64,000 bases of DNA, taken from NCBI RefSeq assembly GCF_000745265.1, contig NZ_JQNN01000001.1:1550001-1614000 (forward strand), in the 5' to 3' direction. Within the stretch, counting starts at the first letter, position 1. Every line of letters begins with the position of its first letter. The DNA is from Massilia sp. 9096 (lineage in GTDB: Bacteria; Pseudomonadota; Gammaproteobacteria; Burkholderiales; Burkholderiaceae_D). A model generated the notes under the pieces. It saw only the letters and a list, made by a program, of their open reading frames with translations. It did no database searches and had not been told where the DNA came from. The position numbers and the translations under genes were made by a program. Shown here one piece after another: positions 17,171-28,532 of this stretch.

Positions 17171-18334
17171 ATGACTATCCGCGGCTATTTCTCGAACCTC
17201 GACATCACCTGGATCAATGCGGCTGTCGCCCTCGGCGCGGCGGTCATCGCCTTCCTCGCCTTGCATGGCGCCGTGGCCCTGTTCCGGCGCCGCCTGAACA
17301 AACTCGACGACGCGCGCGCCCACAAACCGATCGTCGAGGTGCTGCGCCACACGCTGGCGCGCACCAGCAACCTGGCGATACTCGCCACCTCCATCCTGAT
17401 CGGCGTCTCGCTGCTCGACCTGCCGGCGCCGTGGCACGATCGCATCGGCCACCTCTGGTTCATCACGCTCGGCGTGCAGATCGCCATCTACCTGCACCGC
17501 GCGATCGCGGTCACGGCGCGGCGCTACTTCCAGGTCCATGGCAAAGGCCTGGAAGACAACCAGGTCACGGTGGCGCACACGCTGGTGATCTGGGCGCTGC
17601 AATGGAGCGTCTGGACCATCTTCCTGCTGTCGATGCTGTCCAACCTGGGCATCAACGTCTCGACTTTCGTGGCCAGCCTGGGCATCGGCGGCGTGGCGGT
17701 GGCCCTGGCCGTGCAGAACATCCTGGGCGACTTGTTTGCCTCGCTCTCGATCGCGACCGACAAGCCGTTCGAGGTCGGCGATGCGATCTCGGTACCGGAA
17801 TTTTCCGGCACCATCGAGCACGTCGGCCTGAAGACCACGCGCGTGCGCGCGCTCTCGGGCGAACAGATCGTGATCGCCAACGCCGAACTGCTCAAGAAGG
17901 TCGTGCACAACTTCAAGCGCCAGAGCACGCGCAGGGTCCAGTACACGCTTCGCGTCAACCCGACCACCGCGCCCGAGCTGGCCACGCAGATTCCCGAGCG
18001 CGTGGCGGCCATCATCACGGCCAAGGACAAGGTCAAGCTGGACCACGTCAACCTGACCACCATGGACCAGAGCTACCTCGAGTACGACATCGTCTACAAC
18101 CTGACCGATCCGAACTACAGCCTGTTCCTGTCGACCCAGCAGGCGGTGCTGCTGGAAACCATGGCGCTGCTGCGCGAACTGGGTGTCTCGAGCTCGCCGC
18201 GGGCGCAGGAATTCCTGGTGCGCGATCCGGGCGCCGCGGGGTCGGGCGCGGGCCCGAACGCGGTCAACGACCCGCGCCACGGCGATCGCGACAACAGCGG
18301 AGAAGCCCAGCCGCAGACCCGCCCCGTGCGCTGA
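17171..18334 (+). CDS. MscS-type mechanosensitive channel
   Basis: 387 residues. Four to five N-terminal membrane segments (residues 15-175) lead into the MscS pore helix and beta domain: GIGGVAVALAVQNILGDLFA, then the DKPFEVGDAISV and GTIEHVGLKTTRVRALSGEQ of the Sm-like vestibule. A C-terminal alpha/beta region follows and the last 40 residues are a disordered, charged tail. It would release solutes on hypo-osmotic shock. A ribosome site AAAGGAG precedes the ATG. The gene lies in a small stress cluster with DUF3606 and an SDR. Confidence 0.88.
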   Translation: MTIRGYFSNLDITWINAAVALGAAVIAFLALHGAVALFRRRLNKLDDARAHKPIVEVLRHTLARTSNLAILATSILIGVSLLDLPAPWHDRIGHLWFITLGVQIAIYLHRAIAVTARRYFQVHGKGLEDNQVTVAHTLVIWALQWSVWTIFLLSMLSNLGINVSTFVASLGIGGVAVALAVQNILGDLFASLSIATDKPFEVGDAISVPEFSGTIEHVGLKTTRVRALSGEQIVIANAELLKKVVHNFKRQSTRRVQYTLRVNPTTAPELATQIPERVAAIITAKDKVKLDHVNLTTMDQSYLEYDIVYNLTDPNYSLFLSTQQAVLLETMALLRELGVSSSPRAQEFLVRDPGAAGSGAGPNAVNDPRHGDRDNSGEAQPQTRPVR

Positions 18335-18456
18335 CAATGATGCGGGGCGGCACGCGCGCGCCGCCGCGCCCAAGGCCCGCCTAGAATCGGACCACGCAAC
18401 AGACTACGAACCGAACCACAACGCCGCGCCCTGCGCGGACTTCAATGGAGGTGAAC

Positions 18457-19323
18457 ATGCTCGACAAAGACGCGCAACTGAACCAGCAACAGCAACAGCA
18501 ACCGATCGCGCCGCCGGGCCTCGAATCGGAAATGACGCCGAAACCCGACCACGGCGAAACCAGCTACGTCGGCCACGGCCGCCTGAACGGCAAGGCCACG
18601 ATCATCACCGGCGCCGACAGCGGCATCGGGCGCGCGGTCGCGATCGCGTTCGCGCGCGAAGGCGCCGATGTCCTGATCGCCTACCTGAACGAACACGACG
18701 ACGCCAAGGAAACCGCGCGCCTGGTCGAGGAAGCCGGCCGCAAGGCGGTGCTGGTCCCGGGCGACATCGCCGAGCCGGCCCAGTGCCGCGCCATCGTCGA
18801 CCAGGCCATGCAGGCCTTCGGCAAGATCGACGTGCTGGTCAATAACGCGGCGTTCCAGATGACCCACGAATCGATCGAGGACATCCCGGACGAGGAATGG
18901 GACCACACCTTCGACGTCAACATCGGCGCCATGTTCCGCATCTGCAAGGCGGCGATCCCGCACATGAAGGCCGGCGGCTCGATCATCAACACCACCTCGA
19001 TCAACTCGGACAACCCCAAGCCGACGCTGCTGGCGTATGCCGCCACCAAGGGTGCGATCGCCAACTTCACGGCCGGCCTGGCCCAGCTGCTGGGCGAGAA
19101 AGGCATCCGCGTGAACTCGGTGGCGCCGGGCCCGATCTGGACTCCGCTGATCCCGTCGACCATGCCGCCCGAGCAGTTCAGGGAATTCGGCAAGCAGACC
19201 CCGCTGGGCCGCCCTGGCCAGCCGGTCGAACTGGCCCCGGCCTACGTGCTGCTGGCCTCGGACGAAGCCAGCTACATCTCCGGCGCCCGGCTGCCGGTCA
19301 CCGGCGGCACGCCGATCCTGTAA
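18457..19323 (+). CDS. SDR oxidoreductase (YghA-like)
   Basis: 288 residues of the extended-N-terminus short-chain dehydrogenases related to E. coli YghA and Bacillus general-stress SDRs. The NAD(P) motif is TGADSGIGRA, the NNAA motif is present, and the catalytic triad Ser-Tyr-Lys appears as TTSINS and YAATKGA. The ATG at 18457 is preceded by a near-perfect GGAGGTGA, so it is preferred to the ATG 12 bp earlier. A six-Gln run lies near the N-terminus. Substrate unknown. Confidence 0.88.
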   Translation: MLDKDAQLNQQQQQQPIAPPGLESEMTPKPDHGETSYVGHGRLNGKATIITGADSGIGRAVAIAFAREGADVLIAYLNEHDDAKETARLVEEAGRKAVLVPGDIAEPAQCRAIVDQAMQAFGKIDVLVNNAAFQMTHESIEDIPDEEWDHTFDVNIGAMFRICKAAIPHMKAGGSIINTTSINSDNPKPTLLAYAATKGAIANFTAGLAQLLGEKGIRVNSVAPGPIWTPLIPSTMPPEQFREFGKQTPLGRPGQPVELAPAYVLLASDEASYISGARLPVTGGTPIL

Positions 19324-19408
19324 GCGCTGCAACCTCGCAAGGCGGCGCCGCTGCGGTGGCCGCCATCGGCGCGCAGCCCTTGCGCAATCCCCTTCCGCAT
19401 TTCCTTCG

Positions 19409-21829
<2,421 letters not shown>

Positions 21830-21905
21830 AATCGGTTCCCGTTCTATGACACTCGATGTTAACAATGGCGCAAGTATAGCCGAGCGCGCGCGCCGGCACG
21901 GTACG

Positions 21906-24695
21906 CTAGCGCGCCGCCTCCATGTGCGGGCGCACCGGCTGGCCGCTGCGCAGCATCGCCTCGATTTCGCGCTGCGGCGCGGCGCGCGCGTACACGTGCC
22001 CCTGCACTTCGTCGCAGCCGCGCCGCTTGAGGTAGTCGAGCTGCTCCTCGGTCTCGACGCCCTCGGCGATCACGCGCATGCGCAGCCCGCGCGCCAGTTC
22101 GATGATCGCCGCGACCAGCGCCGCCCCGTCCTCGCTGGCGGGCAGGTCGCGCACGAAGGAACGGTCGATCTTGAGCACGTCGACCGGGAAGCGGCGCAGG
22201 TAGGCCAGGCTCGAGTAGCCGGTGCCGAAATCGTCGATCGAGAGCTGCACGCCCATGTCCTTGAGCTCGATCATCGTCCGGATCGCCCCCTCGATGTCGG
22301 ACATCACCAGGCTTTCGGTGATCTCGATCTCGAGCGAGCCGGCCGCCAGCCCGGTGTCTTCCAGCACGCGTGCGATCTCGCGCACCAGGTTCGGTTCGGC
22401 GAACTGGCGCGCCGACAGGTTCACGGCGATCCGCAGCGGACCGTAGCCGGCATGCTGCCAGGCGCGGTTCTGGCGGCATGCCGTGCGCAGCACCCAGGCG
22501 CCGATCGGGACGATCAGGCCGGTTTCCTCGGCCAGCTGGATGAAGCGGTCCGGGTAGATCAGGCCCAGGCTCGGATGGCGCCAGCGGATCAGCGCTTCCA
22601 GCCCGACCACCAGGCCGGTCCCCAGTTCGACCTGCGGCTGGTAGTACAGTTCGAACTCGTCCTGCAGCAGCGCGCTGCGCAAGGCCCCTTCCAGCGCCAG
22701 CCGGTCGCGCGCGCGCTCGTTCATGGTCGGCGTATAGAACTGCACCGTGTTGCGGCCCAGCTCCTTGGCGCGGTACATCGCCACTTCCGCGTGCTGGATC
22801 AGGGTGGCGGCGTCGGCGCCGTCGTTCGGGTAGGCGGCCAGGCCGGCGCTGCCGGTCAGCACCAGCGACTGCCCGGCCAGCTCGAGCGGATGCGCCAGCG
22901 CCTCCAGCACGGCGCGCACGGTGTCGGCCGCCTCGCCCTCGCCGGCGCGCCCGGGCAGTACCAGCACGAACTCGTCGCCGCCGGTGCGCGCGACGGTGTC
23001 GCTGCGCCCGACCGCCGCGCTGATGCGCAGCGCCGCGGCTTTCAGCAGCGCGTCGCCGGCGCCGTGGCCGAGCGTGTCGTTGACGAACTTGAAGTGGTCC
23101 AGGTCGATAGCCGCCACCCACACCTGGCCGCGCCCGCCGGCGAAATTGATGGCGCTGTCGATCCGGTCGTGCAGCAGCGCGCGGTTGGCCAGCCCGGTCA
23201 GCGTGTCGAAGCGGGCCTTGGCCTCGAGCTCGAGTTCGTAGCGCTTGGCCAGGGTGACGTCGTACTGGGTCATCACGAAGTGGGTGGTGTGGCCCTCGGG
23301 GTCCTTGACCGGGGCGATGTAGACCTCGGCGAACAGGTCGCGCCGGTCGCGGTGGCGCAGGCGCATGCTGGCATGGCCCTCGCGCCGCTCGCGGATCGCG
23401 GCGCGCAGCTCGGCCACCGCGACCTGGTCCGGCTCCTTCTCGCCCAGCTCGATCAGGCGCTTGCCGACCGCCTCGGCCGCCGTGAAACCGCGCATGCGCT
23501 CGAAGGCCGGGTTGACGTGCACGATCGGGTAGCCGGGCCGGCGCGCGTCGACCAGGATCACGGCGTTGGCGCTGGCGTCGATCGCGCGCCGGTACAGGCG
23601 CAGCTCGAGCAGCGCCGCCTTCAGGTCGGCGGTGCGGCGCCCGACCAGCGCTTCCACCCGCTGGCCGCGCACCACGCGGGCGCGTATCCACAGCGCCAGC
23701 ACCAGGCTCAGCAGGCTGCCCAGCGCCAGCGTCATCAGCGGCGCGGCGCCACCGCCGGCCAGATCGGTCGAGCGCCCCGCCATGCGCAGCTCCCAGGTCT
23801 GGCCGGCAAAGGCCAGGCGTCGCGTAGCCCTGAACACCGGGTCGCCCAGCCAGCCGTGCCAGGCCGGGGTGCTACGCTCGTCCAGGCGGTCGATGCGGTA
23901 CACGCGGCGCGGGCCCTGCTCCGTCGGCCCGAGCAGCTCGACCGCCATGCCGGGCCGCCCGACCAGGTTGGCGCCGGCCAGGTTGCGCTCGGCCAGGTTG
24001 GCGGCATCGAGCACCACCGAGACGTCCCCGGCCGGCAGGCCGCGCCGCAGCACCGGCATGGTCAGCACCACGCCCAGGCGCCCCGGGTCCTGCAGCAGCG
24101 GCAGCAGCACGGTCGAGGCCGGGCGGCCGCTCGCGAGCGAGCGCAGGAAAGTGCGCGCCTGGACCGGGTAGGACAAGGCGTCGTAGCCGAGCACGTCGGC
24201 GTTGGCGAGCAGCGGTTCGATGTAGTCGACCACCAGGTAGCGCGCGCGGCGCGCGGCGCGAACGAGATGGGCGCCCTGGCGCTCGCGGATCGTGTAGCCG
24301 GGCGCCAAGCGCGCACGCGCGCGCTCTAAGGCGGCGCGATCCCGGTCCTCGACCAGGCGGTGGAACACCACGGCTTGCAGGTAGGGGTAATTCTGCAGCA
24401 AGGGCCGCGCGAAGCGGGCGAAGTCGTCGCGGCCGACTTCCTGGCCATTGAACGCCAGGAACAGCGCGTGGTTGGCGGCCAGCGCGTCGAGCGCCTCGGT
24501 GAAGCCGCGCTGGATCGCCGCGACCCGCGTCTCGCCGCGTTGCAGGAACTCGGAACGGGCGCGCTCCTGCTCGGCGTTGCGCACCCCGAACGCGAGCGCA
24601 ACGCTGAGCCCCACCCCGCCCAGCAGCGCCAGGGCTGCAGCGATTTCGGGTGGCCGCGGACGCAGGCGGCCGAGGCGCGCGATCCATGGTTGCAT
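21906..24695 (-). CDS. CHASE-PAS-GGDEF-EAL c-di-GMP enzyme
   Basis: 929 residues. Two membrane helices (17-38 and 318-340) flank a periplasmic CHASE sensor (45-300). Then come a PAS domain (360-480), a GGDEF domain (490-650) with intact TGGDEF at 571-576 and an EAL domain (670-915) with EALIRW at 700, IDDFGTGYSSL, KIDRSF and EGVE. Both output domains look active. The RxxD inhibitory site five residues before GGDEF is absent (the stretch reads GRSDT), so product inhibition may be lost. Following motif QGHVYARA departs from the usual QGYLFSRP. The start ATG is at 24693-24695; the longer frame upstream is antisense to nothing and is only a shadow of clcA. Signal unknown. Confidence 0.88.
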   Translation of the reverse strand: MQPWIARLGRLRPRPPEIAAALALLGGVGLSVALAFGVRNAEQERARSEFLQRGETRVAAIQRGFTEALDALAANHALFLAFNGQEVGRDDFARFARPLLQNYPYLQAVVFHRLVEDRDRAALERARARLAPGYTIRERQGAHLVRAARRARYLVVDYIEPLLANADVLGYDALSYPVQARTFLRSLASGRPASTVLLPLLQDPGRLGVVLTMPVLRRGLPAGDVSVVLDAANLAERNLAGANLVGRPGMAVELLGPTEQGPRRVYRIDRLDERSTPAWHGWLGDPVFRATRRLAFAGQTWELRMAGRSTDLAGGGAAPLMTLALGSLLSLVLALWIRARVVRGQRVEALVGRRTADLKAALLELRLYRRAIDASANAVILVDARRPGYPIVHVNPAFERMRGFTAAEAVGKRLIELGEKEPDQVAVAELRAAIRERREGHASMRLRHRDRRDLFAEVYIAPVKDPEGHTTHFVMTQYDVTLAKRYELELEAKARFDTLTGLANRALLHDRIDSAINFAGGRGQVWVAAIDLDHFKFVNDTLGHGAGDALLKAAALRISAAVGRSDTVARTGGDEFVLVLPGRAGEGEAADTVRAVLEALAHPLELAGQSLVLTGSAGLAAYPNDGADAATLIQHAEVAMYRAKELGRNTVQFYTPTMNERARDRLALEGALRSALLQDEFELYYQPQVELGTGLVVGLEALIRWRHPSLGLIYPDRFIQLAEETGLIVPIGAWVLRTACRQNRAWQHAGYGPLRIAVNLSARQFAEPNLVREIARVLEDTGLAAGSLEIEITESLVMSDIEGAIRTMIELKDMGVQLSIDDFGTGYSSLAYLRRFPVDVLKIDRSFVRDLPASEDGAALVAAIIELARGLRMRVIAEGVETEEQLDYLKRRGCDEVQGHVYARAAPQREIEAMLRSGQPVRPHMEAAR

Positions 24696-24754
24696 GCCAC
24701 ATGGTAGCAGACCTGCGCGCCCATAAATACAGGCGCGCGGACAGCGGCGCCGCT

Positions 24755-26104
24755 TCAGTCGTGCGGCGGCGGCTCGGGCTCGGCCTTGGATTGCGGGATG
24801 CGCGCCAGCTGCAGGCGCGCCAGGGTCGGGTACAGCGGCGGGCTGATCGCGCGCGACACACCGAACGAGACCAGTGCGCACGCCATCAGGCTGAGCACCA
24901 TCGCATGCCCGTCGACCATTTCCATCACGATGATGAAGGCGGTCAGCGGGGCCTGGGTCGCGGCGGCCAGGAAGCCGACCATGCCGAGCGCGATCAGCGC
25001 CGGCACCTGGGCGTGGTACAGCGCCAGCGCGACGTCGTTGCCGATCGCCGCGCCAATCGCCAGCGACGGTGCGAAGATGCCGGCCGGGACGCCCGACCAG
25101 GTCGTGATCCAGGTGGCGATGAATTTGAACAGCGCGTAGGCGGCCGGCATCGTCGCCGTGCCCTCGACCATGTTGCGCGTCGACGCATAGCCGGAGCCGA
25201 AGGTGGCGCCGCCGGTTACCAGCCCGATCGCCGCCACCGCCAGGCCGCAGCCGGCCGCGAACAGCACCGGACGGCGCGCGCGCAAACGGTTCAAACGCTC
25301 CGGTCCGCCCGAGAGCGACGCGATCAGCAGGCGCGAGAACAATCCGCCCGCGCCGCCGGCCAGCACCGCGAGCAGCAGGCCGGGCAGCAGCAGCTGCAGG
25401 CCGATGTCGGCCGCGTGGATCACGCCGAAGTAAGCGCCGTTGCCGTGCGCCGACACCGCCACCAGGCCGCCCAGCACGATGGCCGCGATGATCAGGCCGC
25501 TCGAGCGCTGCTCCGGCGCGCGCGCCAGTTCCTCGATCGCGAACATGACCCCGCCCAGCGGGGTGTTGAAGGCCGCCGCGATGCCGGCCGCGCCGCCCGC
25601 CACCAGCAGGCCATGCACGCCGACCGCCGGACCGGTCTTGCCGCCGCCCGGCATCAGGCGGCGTGCCTGCAGCATCACGCCGGCGGCGATCTGCACCGAC
25701 GGCCCTTCGCGTCCGAGCGACAGCCCGCCGAGCAGGCCGCCGGCGGTCAGCACGATCTTGGCCAGCGACAGCTTGAGCGACACGAACAGCCCGCGCTCGC
25801 CCTCGCCCACACGGCGCTCGAGGGTCGCCATCACCTGCGGGATGCCGGAGCCGGCCGCGCCCGGGGCCCAGCGGCGCGTGCACCACACCACCAGCGCGGT
25901 GCACAGCGGCGTCCACAGCAGCGGCGCCCAGCTCGCCGCCTGGCGCAACTGGTTGAAATATCCGTCGGCCTGCTCGGCCAGCCAGGTGAAGCCGACCACG
26001 ATCCAGCCGGCGCCAACCGCCAGCGCCACCACGGCGATGCGTCCGGCCCACAGGCGCCAATCGGCCAGCAGATTGTTTCGGGTCGGTTCCGGGTCGAGAT
26101 GCAT
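24755..26104 (-). CDS. clcA: ClC-type chloride/proton antiporter
   Basis: 449 residues, multi-pass membrane. The three chloride-selectivity motifs are present: GSGIP (106-110), GREGPSV (Arg in place of the common Lys, with the gating Glu kept) and GIFAPSLAIGA. The internal proton glutamate of exchangers is present in FAIEELARAPE, so antiport rather than channel function is expected. A Pro-rich tail ends the protein. It is divergent from a MarR regulator 83 bp away, which may control it. Confidence 0.85.
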   Translation of the reverse strand: MHLDPEPTRNNLLADWRLWAGRIAVVALAVGAGWIVVGFTWLAEQADGYFNQLRQAASWAPLLWTPLCTALVVWCTRRWAPGAAGSGIPQVMATLERRVGEGERGLFVSLKLSLAKIVLTAGGLLGGLSLGREGPSVQIAAGVMLQARRLMPGGGKTGPAVGVHGLLVAGGAAGIAAAFNTPLGGVMFAIEELARAPEQRSSGLIIAAIVLGGLVAVSAHGNGAYFGVIHAADIGLQLLLPGLLLAVLAGGAGGLFSRLLIASLSGGPERLNRLRARRPVLFAAGCGLAVAAIGLVTGGATFGSGYASTRNMVEGTATMPAAYALFKFIATWITTWSGVPAGIFAPSLAIGAAIGNDVALALYHAQVPALIALGMVGFLAAATQAPLTAFIIVMEMVDGHAMVLSLMACALVSFGVSRAISPPLYPTLARLQLARIPQSKAEPEPPPHD

Positions 26105-26187
26105 AATGGCCTTCTAGAGGTGCAGTTTCATTTTATTCTGAGGGCGCCGCCGTGCCCTGAGCGGCTGTTTTCCGATATCATCCCGGC

Positions 26188-26697
26188 ATGTCATCATCTT
26201 CATCAAATTACAAGTCCGACGACGCAGGCGAAGCGCTTGCGCCACCCGCCAACCGCGTCCTGCGCCAGTTCCGCGTGGTCTTCAATTCGGTCAAGACCCA
26301 CTTCCGCCAGGTCGAGCGTGAAGCCGGCGTCGGCGGCGCCCAGCTGTGGGCGCTGTCGGTGATCGAGCGGCGCCCCGGCATCGGCGTCACCGAACTGGCG
26401 CGCGAACTCGACATCCACCAGTCGACCGCCAGCAACCTGCTCAAGAGCCTGGTCGAACGCGGCCTGGTGGCGACCAGCCGCGAAGGCATGGACCGCCGCA
26501 GCGTCGCCCTGCGCATCCAGCCGGCCGGCGCCGACGTGCTGCGCAGCGCGCCGATGCCGTTCACCGGCGTGCTGCCGGACGCCCTGTCCAGCCTGGACCC
26601 GGCCACCCTCGACCGGCTCGAAAAGGACCTGGCCAAGCTGATCGCCCTGCTGGCCGCAGACGAGGAAAGCGCCAAGCTGCCGCTGTCGCAGATCTGA
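26188..26697 (+). CDS. MarR-family transcriptional regulator
   Basis: 169 residues. A winged helix-turn-helix lies at about 55-125: GVTELARELDIHQSTASNLL then ERGLVATSREGMDRRSVAL, the usual MarR recognition helix and wing with the DxR motif. An N-terminal Ser-rich stretch is probably flexible. It is divergent from clcA with an 83-bp spacer and is therefore a candidate regulator of the antiporter. Ligand unknown. Confidence 0.87.
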   Translation: MSSSSSNYKSDDAGEALAPPANRVLRQFRVVFNSVKTHFRQVEREAGVGGAQLWALSVIERRPGIGVTELARELDIHQSTASNLLKSLVERGLVATSREGMDRRSVALRIQPAGADVLRSAPMPFTGVLPDALSSLDPATLDRLEKDLAKLIALLAADEESAKLPLSQI

Positions 26698-26736
26698 ACG
26701 CGGCGCCCCCGTTTTGACCCGCATTTTCGCGTCCTG

Positions 26737-26766
26737 AAAAAAATACTCCCGGACATACCGGGAGTA
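26737..26766 (-). terminator. Intrinsic terminator of the phosphoesterase gene
   Basis: On the minus strand a 9-bp perfect stem (TACTCCCGG with CCGGGAGTA, loop TATGT) is followed by seven T residues. It lies about 110 bp past the stop of the metallophosphoesterase gene and is oriented to end that transcript. Confidence 0.85.
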
Positions 26767-26874
26767 AAGTGAAACAAATCCTCATCGCTGATCGCGGGGG
26801 CTGGCAGCAGCCCCGCTCACGCAATCATTGTGCCACTGCCCTGCTTTTTAAGCAAGAGCATTTGCTCAAATATA

Positions 26875-28344
26875 TCAATGGCCGACCTGGGCCACGGCGC
26901 AGTGCGAACGGCGACCTTCGAGCGTGCAGGTGTTCATGGTCGCGCCCTTGCGGTCATGAATGATCACTGTCCAGCTGTCCGCTCCGGTGCGCTCCATCGT
27001 CATGAAGCCGAAGCCGTCGATCCATGAACTCATCGACGCGACCTCGGCGCCCGGGGCCGGCTGCGTGCCGGGCGGGACCGAAGCCGGCAAGGGCACGATG
27101 TCCTCGGCGGTGCCGGCGAAACCGGCCACGAACTGGCTCGGGAAGTCCTGCACGAAGCTGAGCTGCTCCTGCAGGTGCACGTGGCCCGACAGCAGCACCT
27201 CGACGTTGGACGGCAGCAGGCGCGGGGTCTTCGCGCCGAACACCTGCAGCAGGCCGGCGTCGCCGCCGAACAGGCGGATCTGCCCAGTCTTTGCGTTGCG
27301 CTCGGCGCCGAAGGCATACAGCGGATGGTGGTCGACCGCGATGTTGTGCTCGCTGCGGCGCGCCAGCTCGGCGATGCGCTCCCAGGTCTGCGTGTAGCGG
27401 CGAATGCGCACGTCGCCCGGCTTGAAGCCGTGGTAATCGGTGTTGGCGCTGTCGAACACGATCAGTTGCACCCCGCCGCCCAGCGGCACCGCGTACGGGT
27501 CGGTGTAGTCGGCCGTGTCGTCGTTTTCCGGCAGGTCGCAGCTGCGTTCCTCGGTATACGGCGTCGGGTCGAGGAAGCGCTGCCAGCCCTGGCCGCCGCG
27601 CGTGCAGGTTTCGTGGTTGCCGCGCGCGAACACCCAGGGCGCCGCCGCCAGCAGCGTGCGCGCCGGGGCGAAGAAGTCGGCGTTCCAGGCATCCCAGCCA
27701 TAGCCGAACGGGCTGCCGGCGCAGCCGGGGTGGTCGGCCGGGCACGGGTCTTCGCGGTAGTGGTAGTCGCCGACGTGGATCACCAGGTCGGGCTTCCAGG
27801 CGGCGGCGCTGGCCGCCACGGTCGAGAACGGAAACGCCTGCGGGTCGTTGCAGGCCTGGAAGTCCTTGCCTTTCAGACGGCAACCGGTGTCGCCGACCAC
27901 GACGATGCGCTTGTAATCGGCCTTCGGCAGCGGCAGCACCCGCCCGGCGATGCTGGCGCGGCGGGTCGCGGCGGGAATCGGCAGCTCGCACGACAGCACG
28001 GGATTCGACGCCGGCGTCGCACGCGGCTTGCCGTCGGGACCCGGCGCCAGCGGACGCAGCGGAATCGGCGCGAACGGCGCGCGCACCTGCATCGGCACGC
28101 TGCCCCCGTCCAGCTCGATCGACGGGCAGACCGGGGCGACCGTCAGCGCGCGCGCTACCGGGGCGCCGTCCGGGCCGATCATCACGAAGGCCGATGCCAG
28201 CGGCGAGTCGGGCGACGATGCCGGCGCACCCGTCAGCCCGGCGCAGCCGGCCAGCAGCGCAGCAAATGCACCCGCGGCGGCACGGCCCAGACGCCGCCGC
28301 CAGACGGTCTCGACCTTGCATAAAGGTATGGTATTCGAGGACAT
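26875..28344 (-). CDS. Lipoprotein metallophosphoesterase
   Basis: 489 residues. The N-terminus has Arg-rich and hydrophobic parts with lipobox LLAGC, so it should be an envelope lipoprotein. The calcineurin-like phosphoesterase domain (about 150-430) has all metal motifs: VVGDTG, HVGDYHY, ARGNHE, VDHHPLY and SGHVHLQ. Substrate may be a phosphomonoester, diester or nucleotide; it cannot be told. The ATG at 28342-28344 has GGAG 6 bp upstream, and a perfect hairpin lies just before that ribosome site. It is divergent from a TonB-dependent receptor, suggesting joint use of a phosphorylated substrate. Confidence 0.83.
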   Translation of the reverse strand: MSSNTIPLCKVETVWRRRLGRAAAGAFAALLAGCAGLTGAPASSPDSPLASAFVMIGPDGAPVARALTVAPVCPSIELDGGSVPMQVRAPFAPIPLRPLAPGPDGKPRATPASNPVLSCELPIPAATRRASIAGRVLPLPKADYKRIVVVGDTGCRLKGKDFQACNDPQAFPFSTVAASAAAWKPDLVIHVGDYHYREDPCPADHPGCAGSPFGYGWDAWNADFFAPARTLLAAAPWVFARGNHETCTRGGQGWQRFLDPTPYTEERSCDLPENDDTADYTDPYAVPLGGGVQLIVFDSANTDYHGFKPGDVRIRRYTQTWERIAELARRSEHNIAVDHHPLYAFGAERNAKTGQIRLFGGDAGLLQVFGAKTPRLLPSNVEVLLSGHVHLQEQLSFVQDFPSQFVAGFAGTAEDIVPLPASVPPGTQPAPGAEVASMSSWIDGFGFMTMERTGADSWTVIIHDRKGATMNTCTLEGRRSHCAVAQVGH

Positions 28345-28355
28345 GCAGGCTCCGA

Positions 28356-28375
28356 GGTAAAGTGCGGACTTTACC
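28356..28375 (-). promoter_or_regulatory. Hairpin/operator just upstream of phosphoesterase ribosome site
   Basis: Plus-strand GGTAAAGTGCGGACTTTACC is an 8+8 perfect inverted repeat with a 4-nt centre. It ends 11 bp before the start codon, directly beside the GGAG ribosome site. It could be an operator for a dimeric repressor or an RNA hairpin that affects translation. Confidence 0.5.
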
Positions 28376-28444
28376 ACATGGTCGATATTGCAACGCGGCA
28401 TTTATCCTCCATGGGTATAAGCATAGGCGTATTTGTTATTGGCT

Positions 28445-28456
28445 TGAAAATTTTCA
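28445..28456. promoter_or_regulatory. Perfect palindrome before TonB receptor
   Basis: TGAAAATTTTCA is a perfect 12-bp palindrome, 77 bp upstream of the TonB receptor start and about 100 bp upstream of the divergent phosphoesterase gene. It lies in an AT-rich patch consistent with a promoter. It does not match the Fur box. Confidence 0.35.
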
Positions 28457-28532
28457 GTCTGTTAAGCTTGCGCCCCCGTCCGGCCGCTCCACGCCGCCGA
28501 ACCCGAGATTGAACCAACACAGAAAGAACAAT

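Noticed and set aside
24696..26060. 5-prime extension of the CHASE-GGDEF-EAL gene
   Set aside because: It is a second frame of clcA on the same strand and lacks domain matches; ATG at 24693-24695 begins a normal membrane sensor.
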